Shown here piece after piece: positions 39,160 to 48,481 of a stretch of DNA of 64,000 bases (the stretch's first letter is position 1; each line of letters opens with the position of its first letter). The DNA is taken from assembly GCF_900188255.1 (NCBI RefSeq), contig NZ_FZNS01000001.1, positions 124,001 through 188,000 of the forward strand, written 5' to 3'. The notes beneath the pieces are model-generated. The model was not told where the DNA came from and made no database searches. It saw only the letters and a list, made by a program, of their open reading frames with translations. The position numbers and the translations under genes were made by a program. This DNA is from Hymenobacter mucosus. Its GTDB lineage: Bacteria; Bacteroidota; Bacteroidia; Cytophagales; Hymenobacteraceae.

Positions 39160-40569
39160 ATGAAAAACAACCGCGGATTATACATTCTGGTAGCCGTAGT
39201 AGTGCTAGTACTGGTGGGGGTAGTTATCGGGAAGAAGCAAGGCTGGATTGGCCAGCCGGCGGGCACGGAAGTGCTGGCGGCCAAGGCTGCTCCGCATACC
39301 ATCGTCAAGAAAGTTAGCGCCTCTGGGAAAGTGCAGCCCGAAACAGAGGTAAAGATTTCGCCGGACGTTTCCGGTGAAATTACTGAGCTGTACGTGCAGG
39401 AGGGCGACTCCGTAAAGAAAGGCCAACTGTTGCTGCGTATTCGTCCCGATAACTACCAGGCTGTAGTAAGCCAGCAAAGCGCAGTAGTGGGCACCCAGCA
39501 GGCCAACGTGGCTCAGACCCAGGCCCGGCTGCAACAGTTGATTGCCAACGCGCGTCAGACGGAACTCACCTACCGCCGTAATGCCTCGCTTTACAAGCAG
39601 AAGGTAATTTCCCAATCAGACTACGAGGCTAGCAAGGCCGCGTATGAAGCCTCCCAGGAGGAAATCAACTCAGCCCGGCAGAGCATTCGGGCGGCGCAAA
39701 GCAGCGTACGGAGCGCCCAAGCTGGCCTGGAAGAAGCCCGCAAAAACCTTAACAAGACCACCATTTACTCGCCCGTGAGCGGCACAGTGAGTAAGCTCAA
39801 CGTGAAAAAGGGAGAGCGGGTAGTAGGTACTTCGCAAATGGCGGGCACGGAAATCATGCGAATTGCCAACCTCAACAATATGGAGGTGCTGGTGAGCGTA
39901 AACGAAAATGACATCATCAACGTCGACCTGGGCGACTCAGCCGATGTGGAAGTGGACAGCTATACCAGCCAGGATCAGAAATTCCGGGGCGTGGTTACCA
40001 GCATTGCTAACACCGCTAAAGACGCCCTCACGGCCGAGTCGGTAACAGAATTTGAAGTGAAAATTCGCTTGCTGCCGGAGTCTTACCGCCACTTGCAGCG
40101 CACTGTGCAGGGGCGCACTATTATTCCGTTTCGTCCCGGCATGACGGCCTCCGTGGATGTCATCACCGACCGCAAAGCCAACGTGCTGAGCGTGCCGCTG
40201 CTTTCCGTAGCCACCCGCTCCGATAGCACCGAGGCTGCTGACGGTAGCAACCAGCCGGGCGCTCCGGCCGTGCGCGTAGGCAGTGGAGCCGCTGGCGGCT
40301 CCACGCAACCCGCCGGCCCCAAGCCAGATATTCAGTCGGTGGTGTTCCTGATTCGGAACGGTAAGGCGCTAATGACACCCGTAAAAACAGGTATTAGTGA
40401 CTTGCAGAATATCGAAATCGTGAGCGGCATTCAGGCCGGCGACGAGGTAGTGAGCGGTCCGTACCGAGCCGTAGCCAAAACGCTTAAGGATGGTGCCACT
40501 GTTGTTATCAAAGACGCCAAGTCTCTCAATAAAGCAGTGCTGAAAGAGGAAGCCGACGCCGACAACTAA
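39160..40569 (+). CDS. Efflux periplasmic adaptor subunit (HlyD/MacA type)
   Basis: A 469-aa membrane-fusion protein. One N-terminal membrane helix (LYILVAVVVLVLVGVVIG), barrel-sandwich lipoyl motifs (VSASGKVQPETEVKISPDVS, YVQEGDSVKKGQLLLRIRPD), a long alpha hairpin (residues about 100-200), the second lipoyl half (TIYSPVSGTVSKLNVKKGER) and beta-barrel (VLVSVNENDIINVDLGDSAD). A Gly/Ser-rich insert (residues about 350-385) separates the last domain. MacA-type adaptors normally pair with an ABC permease such as MacB, which here must be supplied from elsewhere. Confidence 0.94.
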   Translation: MKNNRGLYILVAVVVLVLVGVVIGKKQGWIGQPAGTEVLAAKAAPHTIVKKVSASGKVQPETEVKISPDVSGEITELYVQEGDSVKKGQLLLRIRPDNYQAVVSQQSAVVGTQQANVAQTQARLQQLIANARQTELTYRRNASLYKQKVISQSDYEASKAAYEASQEEINSARQSIRAAQSSVRSAQAGLEEARKNLNKTTIYSPVSGTVSKLNVKKGERVVGTSQMAGTEIMRIANLNNMEVLVSVNENDIINVDLGDSADVEVDSYTSQDQKFRGVVTSIANTAKDALTAESVTEFEVKIRLLPESYRHLQRTVQGRTIIPFRPGMTASVDVITDRKANVLSVPLLSVATRSDSTEAADGSNQPGAPAVRVGSGAAGGSTQPAGPKPDIQSVVFLIRNGKALMTPVKTGISDLQNIEIVSGIQAGDEVVSGPYRAVAKTLKDGATVVIKDAKSLNKAVLKEEADADN

Positions 40570-40652
40570 CCAAGGTAGGCAAAAGTGAAAGCAAGTAGTT
40601 GCTCACCTTGCCTGGAGTTGGAAAGCATGAGAATCAGGCACTCCCGTGCCAG

Positions 40653-40698
40653 ACGAGAGGCCGCCCTTTACGGAAAGGGTCGGCCTCTCGTTTTTTTT
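40653..40698 (+). terminator. Rho-independent terminator after the efflux operon
   Basis: ACGAGAGGCCG pairs with CGGCCTCTCGT (inner stem CCCTTT/AAAGGG) and is followed by a run of eight T. Confidence 0.95.
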
Positions 40699-40782
40699 GC
40701 CTAAACTGCCCCGGTTCGGCCAAAAAAGGGGAGTGCTGCCTTACTGGCCAGCGTCATTTTCTGTGTTATTACCTCTACCTGC

Positions 40783-41772
40783 TTGGAAAAAATAGCCATG
40801 CTTGGCGGCGGCTCTTGGGCCACTGCTCTCACCAAAATACTTTCTGAAAACGGCGCCCGCGTGCACTGGTGGATGCGCAGTAAGGATGACGTGCAGCACC
40901 TAGTGCGCACCCGCCACAACCCGCGCTACCTCTCGTCGGTGGCCCTGGATTTGGACCGCGTGCGTCCCACCACTGACCTGGAGGAAGCCGTGCGCGACGC
41001 CGACTGGCTGGTGCTGGCCGTGCCCGCCGCCTTTGTGCAAAGCACCCTGGAAAAGCTGGACCGCGACGAGCTAAAGAACAAGCGGGTAGTATCGGCCATC
41101 AAGGGCATGATTCCGGGAAAAAATGTGCTGGTGACAGATTACGTCGCCGAGCGGTTTCGGCTGCCGCACGCGCGCCTAGGCGTCATTGCCGGCCCCTGCC
41201 ACGCGGAAGAGGTAGCCCTGGAAAAGCAGAGCTACCTTACCATCGGCTCGCCCGATTCGGAGCTAGCCGAAGACTTCTGCCGCATGCTGCGCAACCGCTA
41301 CGTGAAAGCCAACCCGGCACCTGACTTGGACGGAATAGAGTACTGCGCCGTGATGAAAAATATCATTGCTCTCACCGGAGGCATTGCGCACGGCCTGGGC
41401 TACGGCGACAACTTTCAGGCGGTACTGGTAAGCAATGCCGTACAAGAGATGCGCCGCTTTGTGCACGCGCTCAACCCCCAACCCCGCGACTTATCGGCCT
41501 CCGCCTACCTCGGCGACTTGCTGGTAACGGCATATTCGCAGTTTTCCCGCAACCGCACCTTCGGCAACATGGTAGGGCGGGGCTACTCCGTAAAATCGGC
41601 GCAGATGGAAATGAACATGGTGGCCGAGGGATACTATGCCGTCAAGAGCATTTACGAGCTGAACAAGAAGCTGCAAGTGCCCATGCCCATCACCTCGGCT
41701 GCCTACCATATACTGTACGAGAAAATTTCGCCGGCCATTGAGATTGAGCTGCTCAAGGAGAAATTCCGGTAA
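40783..41772 (+). CDS. gpsA: Glycerol-3-phosphate dehydrogenase [NAD(P)+]
   Basis: Makes sn-glycerol 3-phosphate from dihydroxyacetone phosphate for phospholipid synthesis. 329 aa. The TTG start gives MEKIAMLGGGSWATALTKIL, matching the family N-terminus exactly; no ATG is suitably placed. Other marks: VVSAIKGMIPGKN, VIAGPCHAEEVA, the catalytic region EYCAVMKNIIALTGGIAHGL and GYGDNFQAVL, and RNRTFGNMVGRGYSV. Stand-alone gene after a strong terminator. Confidence 0.96.
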   Translation: MEKIAMLGGGSWATALTKILSENGARVHWWMRSKDDVQHLVRTRHNPRYLSSVALDLDRVRPTTDLEEAVRDADWLVLAVPAAFVQSTLEKLDRDELKNKRVVSAIKGMIPGKNVLVTDYVAERFRLPHARLGVIAGPCHAEEVALEKQSYLTIGSPDSELAEDFCRMLRNRYVKANPAPDLDGIEYCAVMKNIIALTGGIAHGLGYGDNFQAVLVSNAVQEMRRFVHALNPQPRDLSASAYLGDLLVTAYSQFSRNRTFGNMVGRGYSVKSAQMEMNMVAEGYYAVKSIYELNKKLQVPMPITSAAYHILYEKISPAIEIELLKEKFR

Positions 41773-42098
41773 ACACGGCCGGCTCCCGCAGGCTATCTAG
41801 TTTCTTCTTCCAGCTTGATAGCAGCAACCAGCTAGCTTGTATCGGTCTACTGTTGAGCAAGTGGTTAGTGGTCGCGTGCTGATTATGAGCATGTTTCGGG
41901 AATAAGCATTGCAACCAAGGCCTTGTTGAAAAGAACACTGTGTAGGACCACGTGCCGAAACAGCTAGCCATGCAACCAGTAGCACTTATGCAGATTAAGA
42001 ATACATTTATTCATTGTAGACCGCCATGCGCGTAAGAAAGGACTGCACGAGCTATGCGTGCCGATCGGAATTACGACGTACATCTAAACCTTTTGCAC
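41773..42098. other. Intergenic stretch without recognised gene
   Basis: About 325 bp between gpsA and the DUF4259 gene, with lower GC than the flanks. No frame of note, no strong hairpin and no clear promoter box was found; it must hold the gpsA terminator and the DUF4259 promoter. Confidence 0.5.
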
Positions 42099-42500
42099 AT
42101 GAGTACTTGGGGATATTACAATTTTGACAACGATACGGCCGCAGACTTTGCTGGTGCTTTCCGCGACAATCCTGATGAAGCCAGTCTAGCCGATGCCCTG
42201 CAACGAGCCGCCAATGGCGACCAAGATATTGATGCCACAGCGGCCAGCGAAGCACTAGCTGCCGCCGAAATTGTGGCGGCTATTCAGGGCCACCCGGCGC
42301 AAGACTTCCCCGCCGACCTGATTCTAGTGATTCGGCAGTTGAACCCTGCGGCCAGCACCGACTTGCGCAAGATGAGCCGCAAAGCGGTGAAAGCCATTGC
42401 CAAACACTCGGAGTTGCAGGAGTTGTGGGCGGGTAGCGAAGACAGCAACAACTGGCAGGAGCTGCAGAAAGACCTGGTGCATCGCCTCAAGGAAGACTAA
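42099..42500 (+). CDS. DUF4259 domain protein
   Basis: A 133-aa soluble protein starting MSTWGYYNFDNDTAADFAGA, the W-G-x-x-x-F-x-N-D hallmark of DUF4259, followed by helices rich in Ala (ASEALAAAEIVAAIQGHPAQ) and a C-terminal helix with ELQELWAGSEDSNNWQELQK. Family members occur near polymorphic toxin immunity genes in some bacteria, but no toxin is visible here. The ATG at 42099 was chosen because the 15 residues before it do not fit. It is 6 bp upstream of the DMT transporter gene. Confidence 0.88.
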   Translation: MSTWGYYNFDNDTAADFAGAFRDNPDEASLADALQRAANGDQDIDATAASEALAAAEIVAAIQGHPAQDFPADLILVIRQLNPAASTDLRKMSRKAVKAIAKHSELQELWAGSEDSNNWQELQKDLVHRLKED

Positions 42501-42506
42501 CCCAAT

Positions 42507-42935
42507 ATGCATTGGCTTTTCCTGGCCTTGCTCACGGCGCTGTGCCTAGCTAGCTATAATTTCTTTATCAAGCTGGCGGCCGAACACATTGCCCCGGCGG
42601 CTGGGGCAGTCATCTTGCAGCTAGTGGCCGCGGCACTCGGGAGTATGTGGCTGGTGTGGTTGCGCCTCAAAGGCCAGCCACTTGACCTAAGCACGAAAGG
42701 CGTGAGCTTGGCCGTGGCCGCTGGGCTCGGTGTAGGGCTTGCCGAGATTCTCACCTTCATTGTGTTCAGCCGTGGCGTGCCTTCCTCGGTTGGTACTCCC
42801 GTAATTGTGGGGGGCTCGGTGCTGCTTACAGCCTTGCTTGGGCTGGCCGTGCTACGCGAAACGCTGTCGTTGCCGCAGGCGCTTGGCTTGGTGTGCATTG
42901 TGGTAGGAATTGCCCTCCTAGCTCGGGGTCATTAG
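42507..42935 (+). CDS. Half-size EamA/DMT-type transporter
   Basis: A 142-aa integral membrane protein with about five helices: MHWLFLALLTALCLASYNFF, AAGAVILQLVAAALGSMWLV, GVSLAVAAGLGVGLAEILTF, VIVGGSVLLTALLGLAVLRE, and LGLVCIVVGIALLARGH. It carries one EamA repeat, so it should dimerise like EmrE-type carriers. Substrate unknown. Tight spacing (6 bp) to the DUF4259 gene makes a two-gene operon. Confidence 0.9.
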   Translation: MHWLFLALLTALCLASYNFFIKLAAEHIAPAAGAVILQLVAAALGSMWLVWLRLKGQPLDLSTKGVSLAVAAGLGVGLAEILTFIVFSRGVPSSVGTPVIVGGSVLLTALLGLAVLRETLSLPQALGLVCIVVGIALLARGH

Positions 42936-42999
42936 GCTATGCGGTGAGCTAACTGACGGGCCCTGCATCTACGTGCTGCTATGTGGTAATTTTCCACGC

Positions 43000-43037
43000 A
43001 AAAGCCGAAGGGCGTATTACACGCTTCTTCGGCTTTC
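43000..43037. terminator. Terminator after the DMT transporter
   Basis: AAAGCCGAAG (43001-43010) and CTTCGGCTTT (43027-43036) with inner GCGT/ACGC pairs; A and T tracts on both sides. Confidence 0.85.
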
Positions 43038-43359
43038 GGGCTTGGTTGTGGAAAGGGGGCGGATGGCTAGTTCCCCAGGTAAAACTGGGGAGCCGTAGTG
43101 ATACACAAAAGTGCGCTCCTGTAGCACCCCAACCAAGGCCGTACCAGCAGTATTTGTGACACGGGCATGGGCAGAAAAGGCTCGTGCTAGTTAGCCTTAC
43201 AATACGGCTTGAACTGAAAACCAAGGCGCTAAGGGGGTAGAAATATGCCTAATTCAATGAATTTGTGACATCGCCTTATGCGTATGTCTAGGCGGCCTTG
43301 CCGTCTCATACCGCTCTCGTCTGCTTTTCACTTGGCGCTCGGCTTCGTTCTTACCGCAA
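43038..43359. other. Intergenic stretch without recognised gene
   Basis: About 320 bp between the terminator and the sensor kinase stop codon. An 81-codon minus frame here has atypical composition (Cys, Pro, Trp runs) and was not accepted. No structured element was recognised. Confidence 0.5.
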
Positions 43360-45138
43360 TTAGCTTGCGCGTGGTAGCGTAAACCGAAATTGACTGCCTT
43401 CGCCTGGCGTGCTTTCAACCCACAAACGGCCACCTTGCGCCGTGATGAACTCCCGGGAAATACTCAGCCCCAGCCCCGACCCGCCCTTGTGTCCGCTGGC
43501 GTTGGGTATTTGCGCAAAGCGCTGAAAGATTCGTTCGTGGTATTCGGCTGGGATACCGGGCCCGCAATCCTGCACGCTGATTTCCAGCTGCTCAGGGTAT
43601 TGCACCGCCCGCACTGTAAGCACTGCCCCGCGGGGCGAGTAGCGGATGGCATTTGCCAGCAGATTGATTAGTACCCAGGTAGTCTTTTCTACGTCGGCGC
43701 GGGCGGTAGAGAGTCCAGCGGGCAGCTCCACCCGCAGTTGCAGTTCCTTGTCATCAAGCTGGGGCTGCACCGTATCGGTGGCGTACTCAACTACTGCGGA
43801 TAGGGTAATAGGCTGCAAGTCAAGCTGAATGCCGGCCCCGGCGTCGAGGCGCGATACTGCTAGCAACTGGCCTACCATGCCCAGCAGACGCTGGGTTTCG
43901 TCGCGGATACCGTCGGCGATGCGCAGGCGCTCCTCCGGGTCGGTGCGCTCGTCCTGCAAGAGCATGAGGCTGAGGTTGATGCTGGCCAGGGGCGTTTTTA
44001 GCTCGTGTGAGACCGTAGCCAGGAAATTCGACTTTACTTCATCCAGCTTCTTGAAATCCGACACGTTGCGCAATGATAGAATGTGCCCCACAAATTCGGT
44101 GCGAGCAGTTTCGCGGTTGCGCGACACAATGTGGTTCACGGTTAGCTGGTAGTAAGCAACCTCCCCATCGGGCCGCGTAATGGTGAGCAGCACGGGTGGT
44201 AGTGTTTCCTCCGCTCGAACCGAGTGTTGGGCTAATAGAGGCTGAAACAAGTCGCGCAGTAACGACGATTCCCGACTCAGGTCCTCGGCGCGTTGGCCCA
44301 CTAAGTCGGCGGCGGTGCGACCCAGCAGTTCCCGAGCTACGGGATTTGCCAGTAGTACGCACCGCTCGGGGTCGAGTAGCAACAGGCCTTCATCTAAGTG
44401 TTCAATTAGGCTTTCCAGGCGGCTGCGTTCAGTTGCCAAGGCTGCCCGCGTGACGCTCCGTTGGTCCTGCATGTAGCCGAAGGCACGGTTCAGCGCTAGG
44501 GCAACGGCGCCCACTTCATCATTTTTGGCAATAAACACAGTAGTAGTGGGGCCGGGGCTGGCCACGTCCTCCACGTCGGCGCGCAGACGACGTAATGGCC
44601 GCAGCACTATTCGGGGCAGGCGCACCACTAGGGCCAACCCCACGGCCACGCTCAGCAGCAGCAGCAGCCCCACCATGCCCCGAGCTTGGGTTGCCGTTGT
44701 AGCTGCGGCGCGGGTTTGGTGGTTAAACGTCTTGGCGTTTAGCTGCATCATCCGGTGCGTTTCAGCTTGCAATAGGTGCAGGGTAGCGAGTTGCTGGGTG
44801 TTGGGGGCCCGGTCATCCACAAGGCGCTGGTAGTCGGCCACGTGTTGGGTCAGGGTATCAACTAACTCCAGCTCACCTGCTTCGGTAATGTTGGCTGCTT
44901 CGCGCGTGAGAGCATGCCGAAGCTGCGCGAGGGGCGGGCCCAGCGTAGGTTGTTCCCGTAGCTGCTCCAGCGCCGAAAGCATCTGCTCCCCATACTCAAG
45001 GGAGCGGAAGTTGGCTTGTTGGGCGTGCTGCGCCCCAACGCTCAGCCGCTGAATAGTAAGAATTGTATATCCACCCAAGCCCAGCAACAGGGTCAGCAGC
45101 AGGGCAATGCCAAGGCGGATTTTGAGTTTAAGCGACAT
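43360..45138 (-). CDS. Membrane sensor histidine kinase with HAMP and PAS domains
   Basis: A 592-aa kinase. Two membrane helices (residues 8-28 LGIALLLTLLLGLGGYTILT and about 155-175 VGLLLLLSVAVGLALVVRLP) flank a helical periplasmic sensor. HAMP and PAS follow (RSRLESLIEHLDEGLLLLDP), then HisKA with the phospho-acceptor FLATVSHELKTPLASINLSL and HATPase with NLLANAIRYSPRGAV, VQDCGPGIPAEYHERIFQRF and GGSGLGLSISREFI. The layout is that of KinB-type kinases. It lies 102 bp after the NtrC-type regulator gene on the same strand, its evident partner. Confidence 0.95.
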   Translation of the reverse strand: MSLKLKIRLGIALLLTLLLGLGGYTILTIQRLSVGAQHAQQANFRSLEYGEQMLSALEQLREQPTLGPPLAQLRHALTREAANITEAGELELVDTLTQHVADYQRLVDDRAPNTQQLATLHLLQAETHRMMQLNAKTFNHQTRAAATTATQARGMVGLLLLLSVAVGLALVVRLPRIVLRPLRRLRADVEDVASPGPTTTVFIAKNDEVGAVALALNRAFGYMQDQRSVTRAALATERSRLESLIEHLDEGLLLLDPERCVLLANPVARELLGRTAADLVGQRAEDLSRESSLLRDLFQPLLAQHSVRAEETLPPVLLTITRPDGEVAYYQLTVNHIVSRNRETARTEFVGHILSLRNVSDFKKLDEVKSNFLATVSHELKTPLASINLSLMLLQDERTDPEERLRIADGIRDETQRLLGMVGQLLAVSRLDAGAGIQLDLQPITLSAVVEYATDTVQPQLDDKELQLRVELPAGLSTARADVEKTTWVLINLLANAIRYSPRGAVLTVRAVQYPEQLEISVQDCGPGIPAEYHERIFQRFAQIPNASGHKGGSGLGLSISREFITAQGGRLWVESTPGEGSQFRFTLPRAS

Positions 45139-45240
45139 GAGGAATCAGTACAGCTAGGCGGATAACTGCCAACCGGAGGATTTTGCGTGTTCGAAGGATT
45201 CCGGCGACGGAAGGAGGTATGCTTCTGCCCGCCCAACCCT

Positions 45241-46599
45241 CTACAACCCGTACTCTTGCACTTTGCGGTAAAGGGTTGTGATGCCAATGGCGAGGCGGCG
45301 GGCGGCTTCGGTTTTGTTGCCTTGCACCTGGTAGAGCACTTGGCGGATGTGGCGAGCTTCCACGGCGCGCAGGCTTTGGTCGGCAGGGTCAGCGTCGGGG
45401 CTGAGTGGGGAAGGCAGGGCGTGGAACTCGTCGGGGAGGTAGCCAGCGGACAGGGGCTGGTCGGCAGGAGCGAGGATAGCGGCGCGTTCCAGCACGTTCT
45501 TCAGCTCGCGCACGTTGCCGGGCCACTCGTAGCGCTGCAGCAGCTCCACACATTCAGGCTCTAGACCGGGCAGGCGCTTGCGCAATTGAGCCGCGAAATG
45601 CTGTAGGAAGTACTCGGCCAGGGCGGGTACATCAGTGGCGCGCTCTTGCAGGCTGGGCACATTGATGGTGAAGACGGAAAGGCGGTAGTAGAGGTCGGGG
45701 CGGAAGTGGTGGGAGGCAGCTTCGAGCTTGAGGTTGCGGTTGGTGGCGGCCACGATGCGCAGGTTGACGCTGGTGGGCTTAGTGTCGCCGAGCTTGGTAA
45801 ACTGGCGGGTTTCGAGCACGCGCAGGAACTTGGCCTGCACGTTGAGTTCGAGCTCACCGATTTCATCCAGGAACAGGGTGCCGCCGGTGGCTTCTTCCAG
45901 CAGGCCCTTCTTGTCGGCGAGGGCGCCGGTGAAGGCGCCTTTCTTGTAGCCGAAGAGTTCGGATTCGAGCAGGTCTTTGGGAAAGGCGGAGCAGTTGAGG
46001 GCCACGAAGGGCTTGTGCTGGCGGGCGCTGGCGTGGTGGATGGCCTGGGCGAAGAGTTCCTTGCCGGCGCCGGTGGGCCCTTCCAGCAGCACCGTGCTAT
46101 CCGTTGGCGCTACCTGGCGGGCCAGGTCTTGGGCGCGGCGTAGGGCCGGAGCCCCGCCAATCATACTCTCGAAGCTGTAGCGCTGGCCCATGCGTCGCTC
46201 CAACTCCGCTACGCGGCGGCGCAGGCGGGCTTTTTCGGCCGCCCGCTCTACCACTACCACCAGTTGTTGCTCGAAGTCGCCCTTGGTAAGGTAGTCGAAG
46301 GCACCTTGCTTCATGGCCCGTACCCCATCAGGGATGGTGCCGAAAGCGGTAAGCAGCACGATTTCGATATCGGGTGCCTTGGCCTTAAGCCGTGGAATCA
46401 GGTCTACGCCGTGGGCATCGGGTAGCTTCACGTCCGACACCACGACCAGCACGGAATCGGCGTGTTGCTGGAGCAGCTCCAGGCCGCGGCTGGCATCGGG
46501 GGCTTGCAGCACGGCGTAGCCTTCGAGTTCCAGCACCCGCGCCAACAGCTGGCGCAGGCGGGCTTCGTCGTCAATCAGCAGAAGGGTACCGGAGGGCAT
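45241..46599 (-). CDS. NtrC-family sigma-54-dependent response regulator
   Basis: A 452-aa transcription activator. Receiver domain (residues 1-120) with phospho-acceptor in VVVSDVKLPDAHGVDL and DYLTKGDF; AAA+ domain (about 140-370) with Walker A LEGPTGAGKELFAQAIHHAS, the sigma-54 contact loop GYKKGAFTGALADKKG, Walker B GGTLFLDEIGELEL and RYEWPGNVRELKNVLERAAI; Fis-type helix-turn-helix at the C-terminus (NKTEAARRLAIGITTLYRKV). It would activate RpoN promoters in response to the kinase downstream. No flanking target gene is obvious. Confidence 0.96.
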   Translation of the reverse strand: MPSGTLLLIDDEARLRQLLARVLELEGYAVLQAPDASRGLELLQQHADSVLVVVSDVKLPDAHGVDLIPRLKAKAPDIEIVLLTAFGTIPDGVRAMKQGAFDYLTKGDFEQQLVVVVERAAEKARLRRRVAELERRMGQRYSFESMIGGAPALRRAQDLARQVAPTDSTVLLEGPTGAGKELFAQAIHHASARQHKPFVALNCSAFPKDLLESELFGYKKGAFTGALADKKGLLEEATGGTLFLDEIGELELNVQAKFLRVLETRQFTKLGDTKPTSVNLRIVAATNRNLKLEAASHHFRPDLYYRLSVFTINVPSLQERATDVPALAEYFLQHFAAQLRKRLPGLEPECVELLQRYEWPGNVRELKNVLERAAILAPADQPLSAGYLPDEFHALPSPLSPDADPADQSLRAVEARHIRQVLYQVQGNKTEAARRLAIGITTLYRKVQEYGL

Positions 46600-46735
46600 G
46601 GAGGGGAAGTAGTAATGAGTAGTTAACTAGTAAGACGTAGGCCTTCGGGTGCGAAAGTATCAGCTTGCGGCGTGAATGATACCGAATGGTGATAGTGCCT
46701 CAGGAGTGAGGAGGCTGATACTGTGGGCCACTTGG

Positions 46736-47413
46736 TTACTTACTCGCTCTGGCGGCTGGTTTGCGCTGAGGTGCTTTGCGTTTGGGTAAATTCTCTCGGA
46801 CCTCGGCCGCCGTAGCTAACTCGTCCAGGTAAGGGCGGGGCGTTGTATCCTCTTCGTATTGGGGCCGGCCGGTGCTGCTTAGCCCCGCGTATTTAAAAAT
46901 CATCGTTTGGTAATGCGTCTTGCGGCCAATACGCCATTGACCGTCCATCTTGAATTCTTCCCGAAGACTGCATTCCAGCAAGGTCAGCAACTCCTTTTGC
47001 CCGTCTTCATCAACGTCGGCAAAAAATAGAGAAGCCAAATACGTTTTATCACCCATAAACGGCTCTGGCGGAAGAATTTGGACAGCGTAGGTATTGGCTT
47101 CAATCGGGTCTAATATGAATAGGTCGTTCCCGTACTCATTATCGCCACTACCAAGCACGAAGAATAGCTGTTTACCAAATGCGCTTGGCCGCCACGCATA
47201 GGCAACAAGGTCGCCGGACGCGGGGAAGGAAACGGGTAGGACACGTTTTAGAAAGGTTGTGTCGGCCTCACCAGGCTGACGATGAGCTATTCCCTGCTGA
47301 ATGGTTTGAGCTTCCAGTTGCTGCGCTGTTTGGCTGAACGCTGCTGGGAGGAAGAAAGAACTCCCCGGTATTCCTAGCAGGAAAAAGGTTGCTAATAGGA
47401 GCCGGCGACACAT
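46736..47413 (-). CDS. Secreted protein with a Ca-binding-like repeat, unknown function
   Basis: A 225-aa protein; the ATG at 47413 begins a signal peptide (MCRRLLLATFFLLGIPGSSF). The mature part contains FFADVDEDGQKELLTLLECS, a DxDxDGxxE pattern as in FG-GAP/VCBS-type calcium loops, preceded by NEYGNDLFILDPIEANTYAV and followed by a basic tail (KRKAPQRKPAARASK). The lysine-rich tail may bind nucleic acid or lipopolysaccharide. Codon use is a little more AT-rich than neighbours. Monocistronic. Confidence 0.7.
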   Translation of the reverse strand: MCRRLLLATFFLLGIPGSSFFLPAAFSQTAQQLEAQTIQQGIAHRQPGEADTTFLKRVLPVSFPASGDLVAYAWRPSAFGKQLFFVLGSGDNEYGNDLFILDPIEANTYAVQILPPEPFMGDKTYLASLFFADVDEDGQKELLTLLECSLREEFKMDGQWRIGRKTHYQTMIFKYAGLSSTGRPQYEEDTTPRPYLDELATAAEVRENLPKRKAPQRKPAARASK

Positions 47414-47530
47414 AAAGTTTGCAATACATAAGCGGATAACAGGAAATACTAACAGCGAAGGTAAAACGAAGTCGTTCAGCTGCTCCAACTATAACAGACA
47501 AGACGCTTTCTGGGCCAGCATAACGTTCTG

Positions 47531-48361
47531 CTACGCACTCTGCCGAATCTCATCTTTCAAGTGCTCCACGAAGCGGTTAAACTCCGGTTCGGCTTCCACG
47601 TTTTCGTGCCAGGCCAGGCCCATTTCGGCGAGGTTGTACTGGTGCTGGGGGCTAATGGTAGCGCCGGGGAGCAACTGGCCGCTGGCGTCCCGTTCGTGGC
47701 CCAGGAGCCAGAGGCGGTCGGCTAGGGCGGTGGTGGTCTGAATGTCGTGGGAAACGATGACGACCGTGTTGAGCTCGTCCATAGTCGTGACTTCGAGGAT
47801 GATTTGCTTGACCTCGTCAATCATGGCTACGTCGAGGCCGGAAAAGGGCTCGTCGAGCAGGATGAGGTGGTCGGAGCAGAGGAGCTGCTGAGCAATGGCG
47901 GCGCGCTGGCGCTGCCCGCCGGAGAGGTGGGCCGGGTATTTCTGGCGGTGAGCCGTGAGTTGAAACCGCTCCAAGTAGAAAGCAGCTTGCCGGCGGGCTT
48001 CGGCTACATCGGGATAGTTGCGGGCGGCGGCTACCAGCAGGTTGTCGTGTAAGGTGCGGTGGTTGAACAGGGGGTACTGCTGCTGCACGAAGCCCACCGC
48101 GCCCGGAGCTACTTCGTGCTGCTCCTGACCCACTAGCACCGTGCCGCTGCTCGGAGCCATTAGTCCCGCCATGATGCGGCACAGTACCGATTTGCCCATG
48201 CCCGAGCGGCCGTAGAAGCCGACCACCTGGCCCTGGCTCATGCCCGGCCGGCACACGTCCAGCACCTGGGCCGAGATGTCGCGCAGGATGGTTTCGCCCG
48301 CAAATTGCATGGACACATTGTCGAGCGTCAGCACCGGGGCTTTGTAGAAATAAGGGGTCAT
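47531..48361 (-). CDS. ABC transporter ATP-binding protein
   Basis: A 276-aa ABC ATPase. Walker A GFYGRSGMGKSVLCRIMAGL, Q-loop GFVQQQYPLF, signature LSGGQRQRAAIAQQL and Walker B LILLDEPFSGLD are complete, and VVIVSHDIQTTTALADRLWL carries the H-loop. The ATG at 48361 (MTPYFYKAPVLTLDNVSMQF) was chosen. Sequence type is near the nitrate/taurine/phosphate importer ATPases. It follows the permease gene by about 120 bp and is the last gene of the SBP-OmpA cluster. Confidence 0.95.
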   Translation of the reverse strand: MTPYFYKAPVLTLDNVSMQFAGETILRDISAQVLDVCRPGMSQGQVVGFYGRSGMGKSVLCRIMAGLMAPSSGTVLVGQEQHEVAPGAVGFVQQQYPLFNHRTLHDNLLVAAARNYPDVAEARRQAAFYLERFQLTAHRQKYPAHLSGGQRQRAAIAQQLLCSDHLILLDEPFSGLDVAMIDEVKQIILEVTTMDELNTVVIVSHDIQTTTALADRLWLLGHERDASGQLLPGATISPQHQYNLAEMGLAWHENVEAEPEFNRFVEHLKDEIRQSA

Positions 48362-48481
48362 GGCCGTGAAATGGTAAACTAATAGGCTAAGGAGTGTGGC
48401 ATTTTGGCTACTCCCGAATGTCATGCGGCTCGGGATGAGATTCGAAGATGTGTGAATACACGTGTGCCTATGTGCTTCACC

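Noticed and set aside
42979..43224. 81-codon minus frame between the DMT transporter and the sensor kinase
   Set aside because: Odd composition, overlaps a clear terminator, no family.
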